DNA of 64,000 nt, from contig CBDBIU010000005.1 in the NCBI GenBank assembly GCA_965206025.1, positions 310,001 through 374,000 on the forward strand. The letters run 5' to 3'. The translations under genes and the position numbers were made by a program. How positions within the stretch are numbered: the first letter of the stretch is position 1; the number at the start of each line of letters is the position of its first letter. The notes beneath the pieces were generated by a model. The model was given only the letters and a program-made list of their open reading frames with translations. It had not been told where the DNA came from and ran no database searches. Positions 1 through 8,954 of this stretch are shown piece after piece. The stretch comes from G963668345 sp965206025. Its GTDB lineage: Bacteria; Acidobacteriota; Terriglobia; Bryobacterales; UBA6623.

Positions 1-81
1 TTGCAGAGAGTCTTGCTGGCGCTGGGCTTGCTCATGGGGACAAGCGACTCTGAGGCCGACGCTAAGCCTCCGCCGGCCTGA
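1..81 (+). CDS. possible 3' end of a gene entering from the left edge
   Basis: The first 81 bases stay open in frame 1 and stop at TGA (79-81), giving a 26-residue tail with a hydrophobic stretch (VLLALGLLMG). It could be the C-terminus of a gene that starts outside the window. There is too little sequence to name a family, and chance openness is a real alternative. The rest of the region up to 430 shows no convincing gene. Confidence 0.2.
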   Translation: MQRVLLALGLLMGTSDSEADAKPPPA

Positions 82-331
82 AACGGTCGACCGGCTGACT
101 TCCCGCTGGGAAGGGCGTGTCACCGTCTCTTGGTCTGTTGCGCGAAGCGGGACCCACGTCGGCGGCTCCGTGCCCTGCCTCCACAAAGCCGGCCTGCGTT
201 TCTCGCCGCCTGAGGGCCAAAAGACGCGGCAGGCCCGCTGAAGCGGAAGGCGGGCGGCACGCATCTGCACGGGCGGCAGTCGAGCTCGTCAGCGGCTCCG
301 CCAAGGCAAGCCGTCGGGCGGCGACCCTAGC

Positions 332-337
332 TATAAT
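332..337 (+). promoter_or_regulatory. possible -10 box for htrA
   Basis: A consensus TATAAT lies about 95 bases before the htrA start, followed by an AT-rich stretch that stands out from GC-rich surroundings. The region 17 bases further upstream does not look like a good -35 box, so the promoter call is tentative. Confidence 0.35.
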
Positions 338-430
338 GATTAATAATTAGGCTCAATAGCACCCGATTGCCGTTCAAGTGCGTCCAATCCTGTGACGGGG
401 AGGATTTCGGACGCCTAGGAGAAGCTAACG

Positions 431-2044
431 ATGGAGCGAAGCAATGTTGTGCGACTTTTGGACAGCTTAGGGCGGCGCAAACTGCTCTCTTTCAGCCTAG
501 TTCTTCTTACATTGGCTACCGGGATCGTTATCGGAACTTTGATCTCCACCGGTGTCGACGCGGCCCGCAAGAACGCTGTCGCTCCCGATGCCAAACCGTT
601 GAGGATACCGGACCCCGTTCCGTTAGAAAACCAATTCTCCCCGATCGCCAAGCAGGTTTGTCCCTCGGTCGTCAACATTCTGGTAGAGGCGTTCGCAAAG
701 AAAACGGAGCGTCCATCACCCCGTGAACGGGAAGGGATAGAAGATTTCTTCCGGCGGCATTTCGGTTGGCCGGAAGGGCCTCTTCCCGGCCAGCCTTTTC
801 CTCCCGAGCGCCGCCGGCGGCCCGGTGAAAGTTCGGGCGTGATCGTGGACGGAAACGGCTACATCTTAACGAATAATCACGTCGTGGAAGGGGCGGACCG
901 CATTCGTGTGCGGCTATTCAATGGCGCCGACGACCCCTACGACGCCAAGCTGATTGGCCGCGACCCCTTAACTGACCTGGCGGTGATCAAAATCAATCCC
1001 AAGAAGAGACTGAGCACGGCCCGGATGGGCAATTCCGACGCCGTCGGCGTCGGGGATTGGGCCATCGCCATCGGGTCGCCGCTCGGCTATCCCGAGACAG
1101 TAACGGTGGGCATCATCAGCGCTAAATCGCGCGATGTTCGGGGAGCACGGAACATGCCTTTCCAAAAATTCATTCAGACCGACGCTGCCATCAATCCCGG
1201 CAACAGTGGCGGTCCTCTGCTGAACATGCGAGGAGAGGTGATCGGGATCAACACCGCGATTGCCACTCACACGGGAGGCTATCAGGGACTCGGATTCGCC
1301 CTAGCCTCGAACATCGCCGTCGATGTCTACAACCAGATCATCCAGCGTGGCCGCGTGGCCCGGGGATCGATCGGCATTGAATTCCCATCGAGCCAGACGC
1401 CGGCGCTTTTGCGTCGTTATGGAGCCGAGAATGGCGGCGTGCTCGTCAAGTCCGTCGTCGAAAACGGTCCCGCTGACGAGGCGGGGATGGAAGCTGAAGA
1501 TGTGATCGTCGAAATCGACGGCAAGCCCGTGCCCGACGGCGATGCGCTCATCGCCGTCGTCGCCGCGACTCCCGTGGATTCCACCGTGCCGATCGTTGTG
1601 ATGCGGGATGATCAAAGAAAAACCTTGCGAGTGACGATCGCCGATCGCGAGGAACTCTTTCCCGATGAATTGGGCTCTGGCCGCCGACGTCCGCAAGAGG
1701 ACGAAGAGTCAGCCGAGGTGCTCTTCGGTATCACGGGTCAAAACCTGACCTCCGCCGACCACCAGCAGTTGGGCTATCAGGGATCGGGCGGTGTCCTGGT
1801 CACCGAGGTCGAGCCCGGCTCTTTCGCCGATGACATCGGTATCCTGCGGAACGACATTATCGTCGCCATCAACCGCCGGCCGGTGAATAACACGGCGGAC
1901 ATTTCCGAGTTACAGAATGGGCTCAAGCCCGGGGACGACGTCGCCGTGAAGGTCATGAGGCGAACGACCCGGCGGGGCGAGCCGAGCTGGGAAGCCCAGT
2001 ATCTCGCGGATGTTCTGCCCGCATCCTCGGAAGAGCGTTTTTGA
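431..2044 (+). CDS. HtrA/DegP-family periplasmic serine protease
   Basis: A 537-residue trypsin-like serine protease of the HtrA (S1C) family, which degrades or refolds damaged envelope proteins. Residues about 20-40 form a single hydrophobic segment that should act as signal anchor, placing the enzyme in the periplasm. The catalytic triad is intact: His150 (TNNHVV), Asp182 (DPLTDLAV) and Ser259 (GNSGGP). Two PDZ domains follow, at about 310-410 and 425-525, as in DegP/DegQ. The ATG start is preceded by AGGAG at good spacing. The gene is alone on its strand and faces the CHAT gene tail to tail. Family assignment is secure; which Deg paralogue it is cannot be said. Confidence 0.95.
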   Translation: MERSNVVRLLDSLGRRKLLSFSLVLLTLATGIVIGTLISTGVDAARKNAVAPDAKPLRIPDPVPLENQFSPIAKQVCPSVVNILVEAFAKKTERPSPREREGIEDFFRRHFGWPEGPLPGQPFPPERRRRPGESSGVIVDGNGYILTNNHVVEGADRIRVRLFNGADDPYDAKLIGRDPLTDLAVIKINPKKRLSTARMGNSDAVGVGDWAIAIGSPLGYPETVTVGIISAKSRDVRGARNMPFQKFIQTDAAINPGNSGGPLLNMRGEVIGINTAIATHTGGYQGLGFALASNIAVDVYNQIIQRGRVARGSIGIEFPSSQTPALLRRYGAENGGVLVKSVVENGPADEAGMEAEDVIVEIDGKPVPDGDALIAVVAATPVDSTVPIVVMRDDQRKTLRVTIADREELFPDELGSGRRRPQEDEESAEVLFGITGQNLTSADHQQLGYQGSGGVLVTEVEPGSFADDIGILRNDIIVAINRRPVNNTADISELQNGLKPGDDVAVKVMRRTTRRGEPSWEAQYLADVLPASSEERF

Positions 2045-2404
2045 ATCCCGAAGCCGGCCGGCTCTGATCTGCGCTGCTGGTTGGTGGGCGGCGAACGTAA
2101 TTGTCCCAACGGTTCGGCATCGACGCTCGGCTGCCGAACATTACCCCACAGAGCCGCGGGCGTTCGCCCGCGGGCCCGCGCCCTCGGTCCACGTGAATTT
2201 GTGCACTTCTCGCCGGGTCCCGCGCCTTCGGTTGCTTCGCTTCACCCTAGGCTATAATCCTGCCGCCGCTTCGCGGCCGCCGAGCCTTAGCGATAGGATC
2301 TCTGCACGCTTCTCGCCGGGTCCCGCGCCCTGACGGGCACGGCTCTGGCCGGCTCTGCTCGGGTGTCGCCGGCGCGGTCGTGGGGTCAGCCCGGGCAAGC
2401 CCAA
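2045..2404. repeat. gene-free stretch with GC-rich repeated segments
   Basis: Between the convergent htrA and CHAT genes. It holds two copies of CTTCTCGCCGGGTCCCGCGCC (near 2210 and 2309, 20 of those bases quoted loosely by position) and a stretch (about 2063-2135, plus about 2323-2345) that recurs in diverged form at 17250-17340. A TATAAT at 2253-2258 has no gene behind it on that strand. No coding capacity is seen. Confidence 0.5.
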
Positions 2405-5400
2405 CTATCCTGTGCGGGCCGGTTTTTTCGCATTCAGCTTCTGCTCGATGCTGTTCACGAGCTGCCCTGCCCGGCTGACCATTTCCGGATCGGCCGAGGA
2501 GAGCTTTTGGAAATCGTTGTGGGCCTCTCGGGCGTAGCGTCGAGCCTCGGCTAGCCGGTTGGCGTCCCGCAGAGCCATGGCCAGGCTAAAGCGGATTTCG
2601 GCGACGGCTTCCCTGTTTTCGTGCAGTTCGTGGTGGCGAATAGACTCGCGGTAGTAGGGCAGGGCCCGGTCCAAGTTTCCCAGCGAAAAGCAGATGTGGC
2701 CGAGTTGCTGATTATGCTGCGCCAACGCGGCCCAGTTTTCCGATGGTTCGTGATCGATCGCCCGCATGTAAAGCGCTCGAGCGTCGTGCAGGTGCCGGAA
2801 TAGCTCCTCTTGAGGGCGATTGGTCTTGCGAGCTTCGGCGAAGCGTTCCCAGGCCACTTGAGCCAATCCGCGGAGGCAGACCGCCCGGCCCGGATTGTCT
2901 TCTTCCTCTTTGAGATCCAAGCTATGGCGCAACCATCTTTCGGCCTTGGTCAGGTCCCGGACGGTTTGGTCATCCCGATAGCAGGAGCCTAACGAAAAGG
3001 CCCACTCGGAAGCGCTCTCGCGCTCACCCAGTCGCTCCCTGATGGCGATGGCTTCCTCCTCGACTTTACTTTCTGGGAAACCTTGAATCCGCAGGATCTC
3101 GCCAAGCCGATAGAGCGACTGGGCGAACTTCTCCAACGTCGCCCGCTGCGCCGGGCTCAAATCTTCCGACGGCAATTCCAAGTAGGGCGCTACTTGCTCC
3201 CGATCCCAATTGAGACACAATCGCTGCAACTCTTCGGCGCGCGGCAGTTTGCGCCGCAGTCTGGCGATACGAACTCCCTGCTCCGTGACCGCTCGCCAGA
3301 ACTCCTCCCTGCCCGGCAAGGCCCCTTGGCTAGGCATTTCCACGCAATCGGAACGCAGCCCGTCAATGCGGTACTCCCATTCGGCGATGCGGTCGGCGTT
3401 TTCGTACAGCGCGCCCAGGCCCTCGACACAACCGGCGATCATCTCCCACCAAGCGAGCTGCCGCGCCAACTCGATGGCTTGCAGCAGGTTCGACTCCTCG
3501 GCGGCGAGTTCGCCGGCAGCCTCGAGATCCCCTTGCTCTGCTCTCTGGGCGGCGCGCCTGCCCAACCGGCCTAGCTCCTCGATGAAGGATCGCACGGCGA
3601 GGCTCTGCCGGGAAGGCTCCTCGGGCTTGGACCGTCCGAACACCGACAGTAGCTTTCGTCCGCTCTCGGGTTCCGAACGGTCGGGATAGTGCTCGGCGAA
3701 CCGCTTCTCGAGGAACCATCGGAATGCCTCATGAATGGTGTAGCGGTCCGTTCCTTCCTGGGCTAAGAATCCAAAGGCGGCAACGCGGCCCAGGAGAGAA
3801 AACTCCGGGTCATCCTTGAGCTCTTGAAACTCCTTCAGCTTTGCTACCTCCGGCAAGTGGCCGGAACCTTCTTGGCCGAACGTATCCGCCAGACATGGTA
3901 CGCTCACGGCACGGTCAAACAGGTGGAGCAACGCTATAATCGACTGCTCCGGTTTGCCGAAGCTTCGGCCCATCACGTGGTCGATCGTCGCGGCGAGATG
4001 CGGCGGGACACCCAAGGCGCCGTCCCCGCCGAACGAAGCAGCCCCCGACTTGAGTTGCTCGACAAAGTTACGAACTTGGGCGCTGCTTTCGAGACCCTGG
4101 CGCAGCGTTTGCTGGGCCAGGCCTTGAATAGCCAGGGGATTTCCCTGGGAAAACTCGAGAATCGGTTTCCAGTCGTCCACGTCGCCAAGCGTGTAGCCGT
4201 CTCTCTCGGCCAGCGACCGCGCCAGTTGCAGGCGCTCTCGTATGGGCAGGGGCGGCAACTCCACGGTGGCATGGAGATCGCCCAACCAGTGGGATTTGAC
4301 CGGACGAGACAGCAGCAAGAACTTGGCCTGGGACTCTCGTGCGAGGCGCAGAAAGTTGGCCAGCTCTTCCTGCTCTTCGACGGTCCACGAGGAACTTTGG
4401 CCCTGGGGAAAACCGGCTACCTGCTCGACGTTGTCCCAGACCCAAAGCACCGAGATCTGATTGAGCACATGGAGAGCCACTTCCAAGCGCTCTTCCGGCG
4501 GCAAGGTGATCCGGCTATAATCGGCTTTTTTCAGGGCTTCCTGGAATACGACAGCCAACTGGTCAAGTACAGCGGCCAGCGTCCTGTGGTTGGCGAACGA
4601 CGTAAACAGTACCGGCCCGTTGAATCCCTCCGTCAGGGTGTACCACTCCGCAAACTGACCGGCCGTGGCTGTCTTCCCCATGCCGGCTTCGGCTTCCAGC
4701 AGAACCACCGACCGATTTCGGAACGTCCTGTCGATCGCCAGCACGGTTTCATCTCGCCCGAATAGGGGGCCGGCCGACGGCAACGGCAAATCGTTTGGTG
4801 TCTGGCTGCTGTCGGGTAACGCCGTCTGGGAGAGAGCCTCTTTCACCTGCAGCGCCGACAGACCGGACTGTCCGGCCCCCGGACGAACAGCCGCCAGCGG
4901 CTCAAGTTCGTAGGATACGGGAGTGGCCCAATCCTCGAGACGAACCGGCCCGTAGCTGATCTGCCGATCGGCTAGCTCGGAAAGCGTTCTGCGCTGACGC
5001 GTTACAGCCGCGCCGACCTCTATTCCGCGCGCCAAATCGGAATAGAGCGACGCAAAAATCTCGGCTGCCTTGAGGGGATCAACGCTGTAGGGCAGGTTCA
5101 CCGCCGCGCGCACCCCCTTCTCCAGCACGTCGTGGCAGAGTGAGTGGAAAGCCCTCAGGGTCCCTTCCGGGGACGACGCCATATCGTCCGGTTCAGCGCG
5201 AAAGTCGTTTCTCGCAACTCGGCACAGATTCAATGTGAGCACGGGGACTTTGGCCTCGCGCATCAGATCACCCAACGAAGCCCCATCCACCAACTGAACG
5301 TTGTTGTCCAAGGTCGCGCTGTCGAAAACAAGATAGCCGTGCGGACCCTTCAGAACGGAGGTCAGTTGTGGCTGTTCGAAGACCTCCAGAATCTCCTCAG

Positions 5401-6133
5401 GCGTGCCGTCGAACTCGACGTCCCCATAGACCCCGTACGCGTCGATGTGCAAGACGTGGAAGGGTTCTCCAACCGCTTCGGCTTCCAGTAAAACGCTGCC
5501 CAGCTGACCAAAAGTCGACGGTCGCAGAAACTCCAACCGCACGGTCTCGCGCATCTGCGCGCGGAGCGCCTTCACAAGCCGGGCAGCCGGGGATCGAAAC
5601 GGCGTGGCGCGCGGGCTGGGTGGTCGGCAGATGGCCGTCAGCACGCGTAGAGGAGCTGTGCCGGCCACGAGACGGCCCGCCTCGGGGGCCACCCCGGCCG
5701 GTTTGCGAACAAACGAATAAGCCGCCGTCGCCAGCGTCCGCTGAGTCGCCGTGTCCCGTAGCAGCTCCCAAGGGAGCAGCGATCCGTCTCCCGCCTGGGT
5801 AATGATTTCTACTCGGCCCACGCTGAGTTGAGGTTGAAACTTTCTCCACAGGTCTTGCGCGGCTCCGGAGGGGAACGTGAACTGGAAGAGCTGCTGACCG
5901 ACGGCGGCGAGCTTGCCTTCGATTTCCCGGGCGATATCGGACGCTGATTCAACCGCGTATTCCAGGTAGTCTTCCCAATACCACCGCAGTGCTTCTTGGT
6001 CCTCGGAGTCCAAGATGAAGTCGAACGAAGCGCTTGCCGTGGCGGTTTTACCGGCGCCTTCTATCAAAGCGAGGTCAACTTTATGCTGCTCAGGGGATAC
6101 GCAGGAGTGAGTAATACGAAGTGTGAAGCCCAC
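2405..6133 (-). CDS. CHAT-protease / NB-ARC ATPase / TPR protein (NLR-like)
   Basis: A 1242-residue multidomain protein. The N-terminus carries a CHAT (caspase-like) domain at about 110-390, including the PWELLRD signature (121-127) and the expected catalytic pair His229 (LHIDAYG) and Cys304 (LNLCRV). A STAND/NB-ARC module follows at about 455-700: Walker A GMGKT near 484-488, Walker B VLWVWDN near 563-569, an RNBS-B-like LLLSRP, and GNPLA in place of GLPLA. A winged-helix region (YTIHEAFRWFL, about 799-809) and degenerate TPRs (about 860-1235) complete it. By family knowledge, the TPRs sense a ligand, the ATPase oligomerises and the CHAT domain cleaves a partner. It is a single gene with no obvious substrate or effector beside it except htrA. 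Conflict or defence signalling is inference. Confidence 0.88.
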   Translation of the reverse strand: MGFTLRITHSCVSPEQHKVDLALIEGAGKTATASASFDFILDSEDQEALRWYWEDYLEYAVESASDIAREIEGKLAAVGQQLFQFTFPSGAAQDLWRKFQPQLSVGRVEIITQAGDGSLLPWELLRDTATQRTLATAAYSFVRKPAGVAPEAGRLVAGTAPLRVLTAICRPPSPRATPFRSPAARLVKALRAQMRETVRLEFLRPSTFGQLGSVLLEAEAVGEPFHVLHIDAYGVYGDVEFDGTPEEILEVFEQPQLTSVLKGPHGYLVFDSATLDNNVQLVDGASLGDLMREAKVPVLTLNLCRVARNDFRAEPDDMASSPEGTLRAFHSLCHDVLEKGVRAAVNLPYSVDPLKAAEIFASLYSDLARGIEVGAAVTRQRRTLSELADRQISYGPVRLEDWATPVSYELEPLAAVRPGAGQSGLSALQVKEALSQTALPDSSQTPNDLPLPSAGPLFGRDETVLAIDRTFRNRSVVLLEAEAGMGKTATAGQFAEWYTLTEGFNGPVLFTSFANHRTLAAVLDQLAVVFQEALKKADYSRITLPPEERLEVALHVLNQISVLWVWDNVEQVAGFPQGQSSSWTVEEQEELANFLRLARESQAKFLLLSRPVKSHWLGDLHATVELPPLPIRERLQLARSLAERDGYTLGDVDDWKPILEFSQGNPLAIQGLAQQTLRQGLESSAQVRNFVEQLKSGAASFGGDGALGVPPHLAATIDHVMGRSFGKPEQSIIALLHLFDRAVSVPCLADTFGQEGSGHLPEVAKLKEFQELKDDPEFSLLGRVAAFGFLAQEGTDRYTIHEAFRWFLEKRFAEHYPDRSEPESGRKLLSVFGRSKPEEPSRQSLAVRSFIEELGRLGRRAAQRAEQGDLEAAGELAAEESNLLQAIELARQLAWWEMIAGCVEGLGALYENADRIAEWEYRIDGLRSDCVEMPSQGALPGREEFWRAVTEQGVRIARLRRKLPRAEELQRLCLNWDREQVAPYLELPSEDLSPAQRATLEKFAQSLYRLGEILRIQGFPESKVEEEAIAIRERLGERESASEWAFSLGSCYRDDQTVRDLTKAERWLRHSLDLKEEEDNPGRAVCLRGLAQVAWERFAEARKTNRPQEELFRHLHDARALYMRAIDHEPSENWAALAQHNQQLGHICFSLGNLDRALPYYRESIRHHELHENREAVAEIRFSLAMALRDANRLAEARRYAREAHNDFQKLSSADPEMVSRAGQLVNSIEQKLNAKKPARTG

Positions 6134-6362
6134 GAATTCTACGTTAATACATGTCCCGCGGCGGAAAGGCTAATTTCGCGCCGTACGCAAAAAAAGTTCC
6201 TTCTTAAGTGAGTTGAGCTGGGGCTACTAGGTGATCTGTTGAAGAACCGTAACCGCTCTGTTTCCATTGACAAAACCGTTGTCGCATCCTCGGCTGAGGT
6301 AGAGGCCAGGGTAGCGCTGTTACCCATTCGTGGCGGGAGGATGAGCACTGCACCGAGGTATC

Positions 6363-7103
6363 CTATTCGCCTTTCAGATAGTCGTACACGATCTTCCCAT
6401 AGCCTTCCGAATAGCTCAGTTCGAGGTAGAAAGCTTCTCCGTAGCCCCTGGCGGCGAGTGGGGTCAAGTCACAGGAAGCGGATTTTCCCAACGTGACAGA
6501 GCCGTCGCCGCGGGAGACGTGGTGATGAGCGACATCGTCCATGACGTTGGCGCAGTCGATGAGCTGCTTGATCACGGGGCCCGGACGGTCCGCGCGCGGG
6601 ATGATCTTCAATCGCCAGTTGGGACTCAGCGCCGGGAGGTCCGCCGGCTCGGCCGCGGTCGGGGTTTGGCTGGAAGTCTTCAGCACCGGAGATCCCTGGT
6701 AGGCGGTTGCGGTATGCATTCCAGCCCCCTCGCGCTGAACCTTGATCTCGGCGTAGACCTTGGGCGTGCCATAGATCTCGCGTCCCGCCGCAGTGCCGGC
6801 CGGCCCGTTGTGAAACACGTGGGAGCAATAAAATCCCGGTAGGCCGCGAAACCGGCACGCGAGCATCAAGAACGACTCCTCGAAAGCGCCGTAGCTGCTC
6901 GAGTACGGAATCTCGACTCCTCCGGCGATGCACGATCCGGACTCTGAGGCTTCGAGGGGTTCGGGTAGAAACCCGGCTACGCTCTCGGGCGAGGCTTCAA
7001 AGAAAACCAATTGCATCTTGACGTCCCGATAAATCGCCGGCAGAAGAGGGTAGAAAGGGTTGCTGGCCGGAATGTTCCAGCCCTCATCGTGCTTGAGTCT
7101 CAT
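6363..7103 (-). CDS. acetoacetate decarboxylase-like protein
   Basis: A 246-residue member of the acetoacetate decarboxylase (ADC) superfamily. The ATG at 7103 is preferred because AGGAAA lies about 8 bases upstream and the ADC homology begins there; an in-frame start further upstream (7226) would add an unlikely leader. The motif REIYGTPK places Lys115 exactly where the Schiff-base lysine sits in ADC. The neighbouring lysine (Lys116), which tunes its pKa in the classic enzyme, is replaced by Val. The protein may therefore be one of the ADC-like enzymes with altered chemistry. It lies downstream of the bacilliredoxin gene on the same strand, separated by two strong hairpins, so co-transcription is doubtful. 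Confidence 0.85.
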   Translation of the reverse strand: MRLKHDEGWNIPASNPFYPLLPAIYRDVKMQLVFFEASPESVAGFLPEPLEASESGSCIAGGVEIPYSSSYGAFEESFLMLACRFRGLPGFYCSHVFHNGPAGTAAGREIYGTPKVYAEIKVQREGAGMHTATAYQGSPVLKTSSQTPTAAEPADLPALSPNWRLKIIPRADRPGPVIKQLIDCANVMDDVAHHHVSRGDGSVTLGKSASCDLTPLAARGYGEAFYLELSYSEGYGKIVYDYLKGE

Positions 7104-7219
7104 GATCCATTTCCTGACCGAAACCGGCTGCGAAGTCGGTTGGAGTTTCCCCGCGGCCATGAAGCCCGGGTTCCCAACAAGGGGCTGTTTGTCATGTACC
7201 GCCGCGACATGTCGGACCC

Positions 7220-7300
7220 GGGACAAGCGGGATCGCTTGTCCCTACTTGAGTCGTCACAAGCCGCGGCAGTAGGGGCCGGCGATCTCGCCGGTCCCCGGG
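7220..7300. repeat. two adjacent perfect hairpins between brx and the ADC-like gene
   Basis: GGGACAAGCG pairs with CGCTTGTCCC (7220-7243), and GGGGCCGGCGA pairs with TCGCCGGTCCCC (7273-7297). The two stems are REP-like and lie in the spacer between two minus-strand genes. They may attenuate or terminate transcription or be repetitive extragenic palindromes. There is no T-run for a classic terminator. Confidence 0.5.
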
Positions 7301-7375
7301 GCCAGGCGCTTTACGGACGGAAAAGTCGTCTTCCAACAGTGGTGGTCCGCGGCCAGTTTCGGCACGGCTGGACGG

Positions 7376-7810
7376 CTATTCTCGCGCGTCCTGCACGCAG
7401 TGCCGGCCGTAGGCTTCCTTCAAGGTCGCCGCGATTTGGCTGGGATCGCGCCCCTCGATCTGGTGGCGATGTAGCATGTAGATCGGCTTGCCGTCGCGAA
7501 ACAGCGCGACGCAAGGCGACGAAGGAGGATAGTCGGAGAGGATCTCGCGTACTCTTGCCACGGCGGCTACGTCTCCTCCCGCAAACACCGTGGCTACTTT
7601 CTCCGGTCGAACGTCGTGCTCGAGCGACTGGATCACACCGGGCCGCGCCGAGCCGGCCGCACACCCGCAAACGGAGTTGACGACCATCAACACGGTCCCG
7701 CTTTCGGGGACCAGCAGCCGATCGACCTCCTCCGCCGTGCGGGTCTCGATCGCACCGTGGCGCGCCAGTTCCTCTCGCATCGGCGCGATGAAATGCTCGG
7801 GGTATACCAT
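7376..7810 (-). CDS. bacilliredoxin (BrxA/BrxB, YphP/YqiW family)
   Basis: A 144-residue protein of the BrxA/BrxB family, thiol-disulfide oxidoreductases that in Bacillus remove bacillithiol from protein cysteines. The active-site motif CGC sits at residues 48-50 in NSVCGCAAG, and the later HxIEGxD region (RHQIEGRD) is also typical. The start at 7810 matches the usual N-terminus (MVYPEHFIAPMREEL) and has GGAGA just upstream. The full family length is present. In organisms without bacillithiol the partner is unclear; whether this cell makes bacillithiol cannot be judged from the window. Confidence 0.9.
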   Translation of the reverse strand: MVYPEHFIAPMREELARHGAIETRTAEEVDRLLVPESGTVLMVVNSVCGCAAGSARPGVIQSLEHDVRPEKVATVFAGGDVAAVARVREILSDYPPSSPCVALFRDGKPIYMLHRHQIEGRDPSQIAATLKEAYGRHCVQDARE

Positions 7811-7943
7811 CGTGTCCGTCTCCTCTCGCAGATAGTCTAGCAGGCCTAAATTTGTTCGGCGCAAGTCCGCATGATTCGGCTGCTCGGCGCGCCCATCGCG
7901 GGCTCGGGCTGTCAGATGGTGAGCAAGCGGTCTAGGTCAGGGC

Positions 7944-8555
7944 TAAGCAGCCTGTGGCGAAAGTCGCGGGGGGAGCGACCTGCCGCCAATTCGCCCTCGC
8001 CATGGCCCCAAAAAAAGGCTCTTCCGGGTTTTTAGTGGGTGGCCAACGGGTAGCCGGCTCCTCCATCCTGCCGACCCGACGTCGCCCGCAGTCACATCGG
8101 AGCCCAAAAGGCGGCCAAGAAATCCCCAAATACCCTACACGCCAGTCCGGTCGTGGGCAACTCGTAAAGGGAATAAGACACTGATAAACAGGGAGTTATC
8201 TCTTTGAGTGTGGCCACTGGATGACAGTTGTGGATCTGCATTTCACAGCCTTCGGGAGACTGTACGACTACCTGCCAGCAGCCTTGCTCTACTCGTAACC
8301 CTTTGTTTATCAGTAATTCTTTTTGGCCAACGCAGTCGCCGCCCGGCCTTGGGGGCCGTAGAGTTGTCACGAAGCCCTTGAATGGCACCGAAGCAGGCTC
8401 CGGGAGGTCGGCCTCACAGTGGCGAGGGATCCGTCACTCACCGCCGCCAGCCACTAAAATCCCAGAAGAGCCCAAAAAAAAGGCACTTAGCTTGAAGCGA
8501 ATTGGCTGGCTGTACCCGATTTTTCGAGGCGTTTATTATTACCACGGGCTACTAG
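7944..8555. mobile_element. MITE family B, copy 1, interrupted by a family A MITE
   Basis: Left end TAAGCAGCCTGTGGCGAAAG (7944 onward) and right end ACCACGGGCTACTAG (8541-8555) match the ends of the intact family B copies at 15892-16047 and 53307-53460. The internal CGAATTGGCTGGCTG motif also matches. Removing the 456-bp family A element and one 8-bp duplication leaves about 148 bp, the size of the other copies (154-156 bp). The element has no coding capacity. Confidence 0.75.
8017..8472. mobile_element. MITE family A, copy 1 (ISL3-like ends, 8-bp duplication)
   Basis: A 456-bp element. Its ends begin GGCTCTTCCGGGTTTTTAG and, on the other strand, GGCTCTTCTGGGATTTTAG, matching at 20 of 22 terminal positions. 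It is flanked by the perfect direct repeat CAAAAAAA (8009-8016 and 8473-8480). It is almost identical to copies at 28115-28570 (inverted) and 56202-56657. An internal inverted repeat ACTGATAAACA / TGTTTATCAGT lies at 8180-8190 and 8304-8314. There is no transposase, so it must be moved in trans. GGCTCTT ends and 8-bp duplications point to an ISL3-family enzyme. Confidence 0.93.
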
Positions 8556-8612
8556 AACTAGGTCGGAGAAGCCGAAACCGTGCGATCCTAGTAAGATCTT
8601 AGCGGCTGTCCC

Positions 8613-8780
8613 GTGGACTTATTGATCAACGCCGGACTCTTGGTAGTTATCCTCGGATCGAGCGCTCTCCTCACAAGCGCTTACACGCGCCGCGCCTACA
8701 ACCGCTGCCCCGGCTGCGGCAGCCTCAACGCCAAACGCAGGAGCGAGTGCCGAGCTTGCGGGCGGACCATCGGCGGGTAG
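8613..8780 (+). CDS. small membrane protein with a zinc ribbon
   Basis: A 55-residue reading frame from GTG. Residues 3-22 are a hydrophobic helix (LLINAGLLVVILGSSALLTS). The rest carries CPGC (32-35) and CRAC (46-49), two CxxC knuckles that would bind one zinc. Zinc-ribbon tails of this kind are common on small membrane proteins of unknown role. No strong ribosome binding site is visible before the GTG. It lies 58 bases after the nested MITEs. I judge it real from the ordered Cys pattern plus a helix; function unknown. Confidence 0.5.
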   Translation: MDLLINAGLLVVILGSSALLTSAYTRRAYNRCPGCGSLNAKRRSECRACGRTIGG

Positions 8781-8954
8781 AGAATACGGCACGACGAGGC
8801 GCGGGTTGGGCTGTCCGCTTATACTTGCTCCTAGCAGGCGGAGCAGAGTGAGAAACCCGGGAAGGCCAACTCATAAGCCGAACCTCCTTGTCTTGGGGGT
8901 AGACGCGCCATCGGACGGCGGGTCTACTCAGGGTTGGCCGGCTTCGAGGCTTGC

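Noticed and set aside
3926..4525. TATAAT-like words inside the CHAT gene
   Set aside because: They lie in coding sequence, have no -35 partners and no gene on the strand they would serve.
3824..4765. Long open frame opposite the CHAT gene
   Set aside because: It is an antisense shadow produced by the codon usage of the CHAT gene and has no family features.
8092..8388. 98-residue frame conserved in all three family A MITE copies
   Set aside because: Conservation only reflects the near identity of the copies. It has no ribosome binding site, no recognisable family, and spans the internal inverted repeat.
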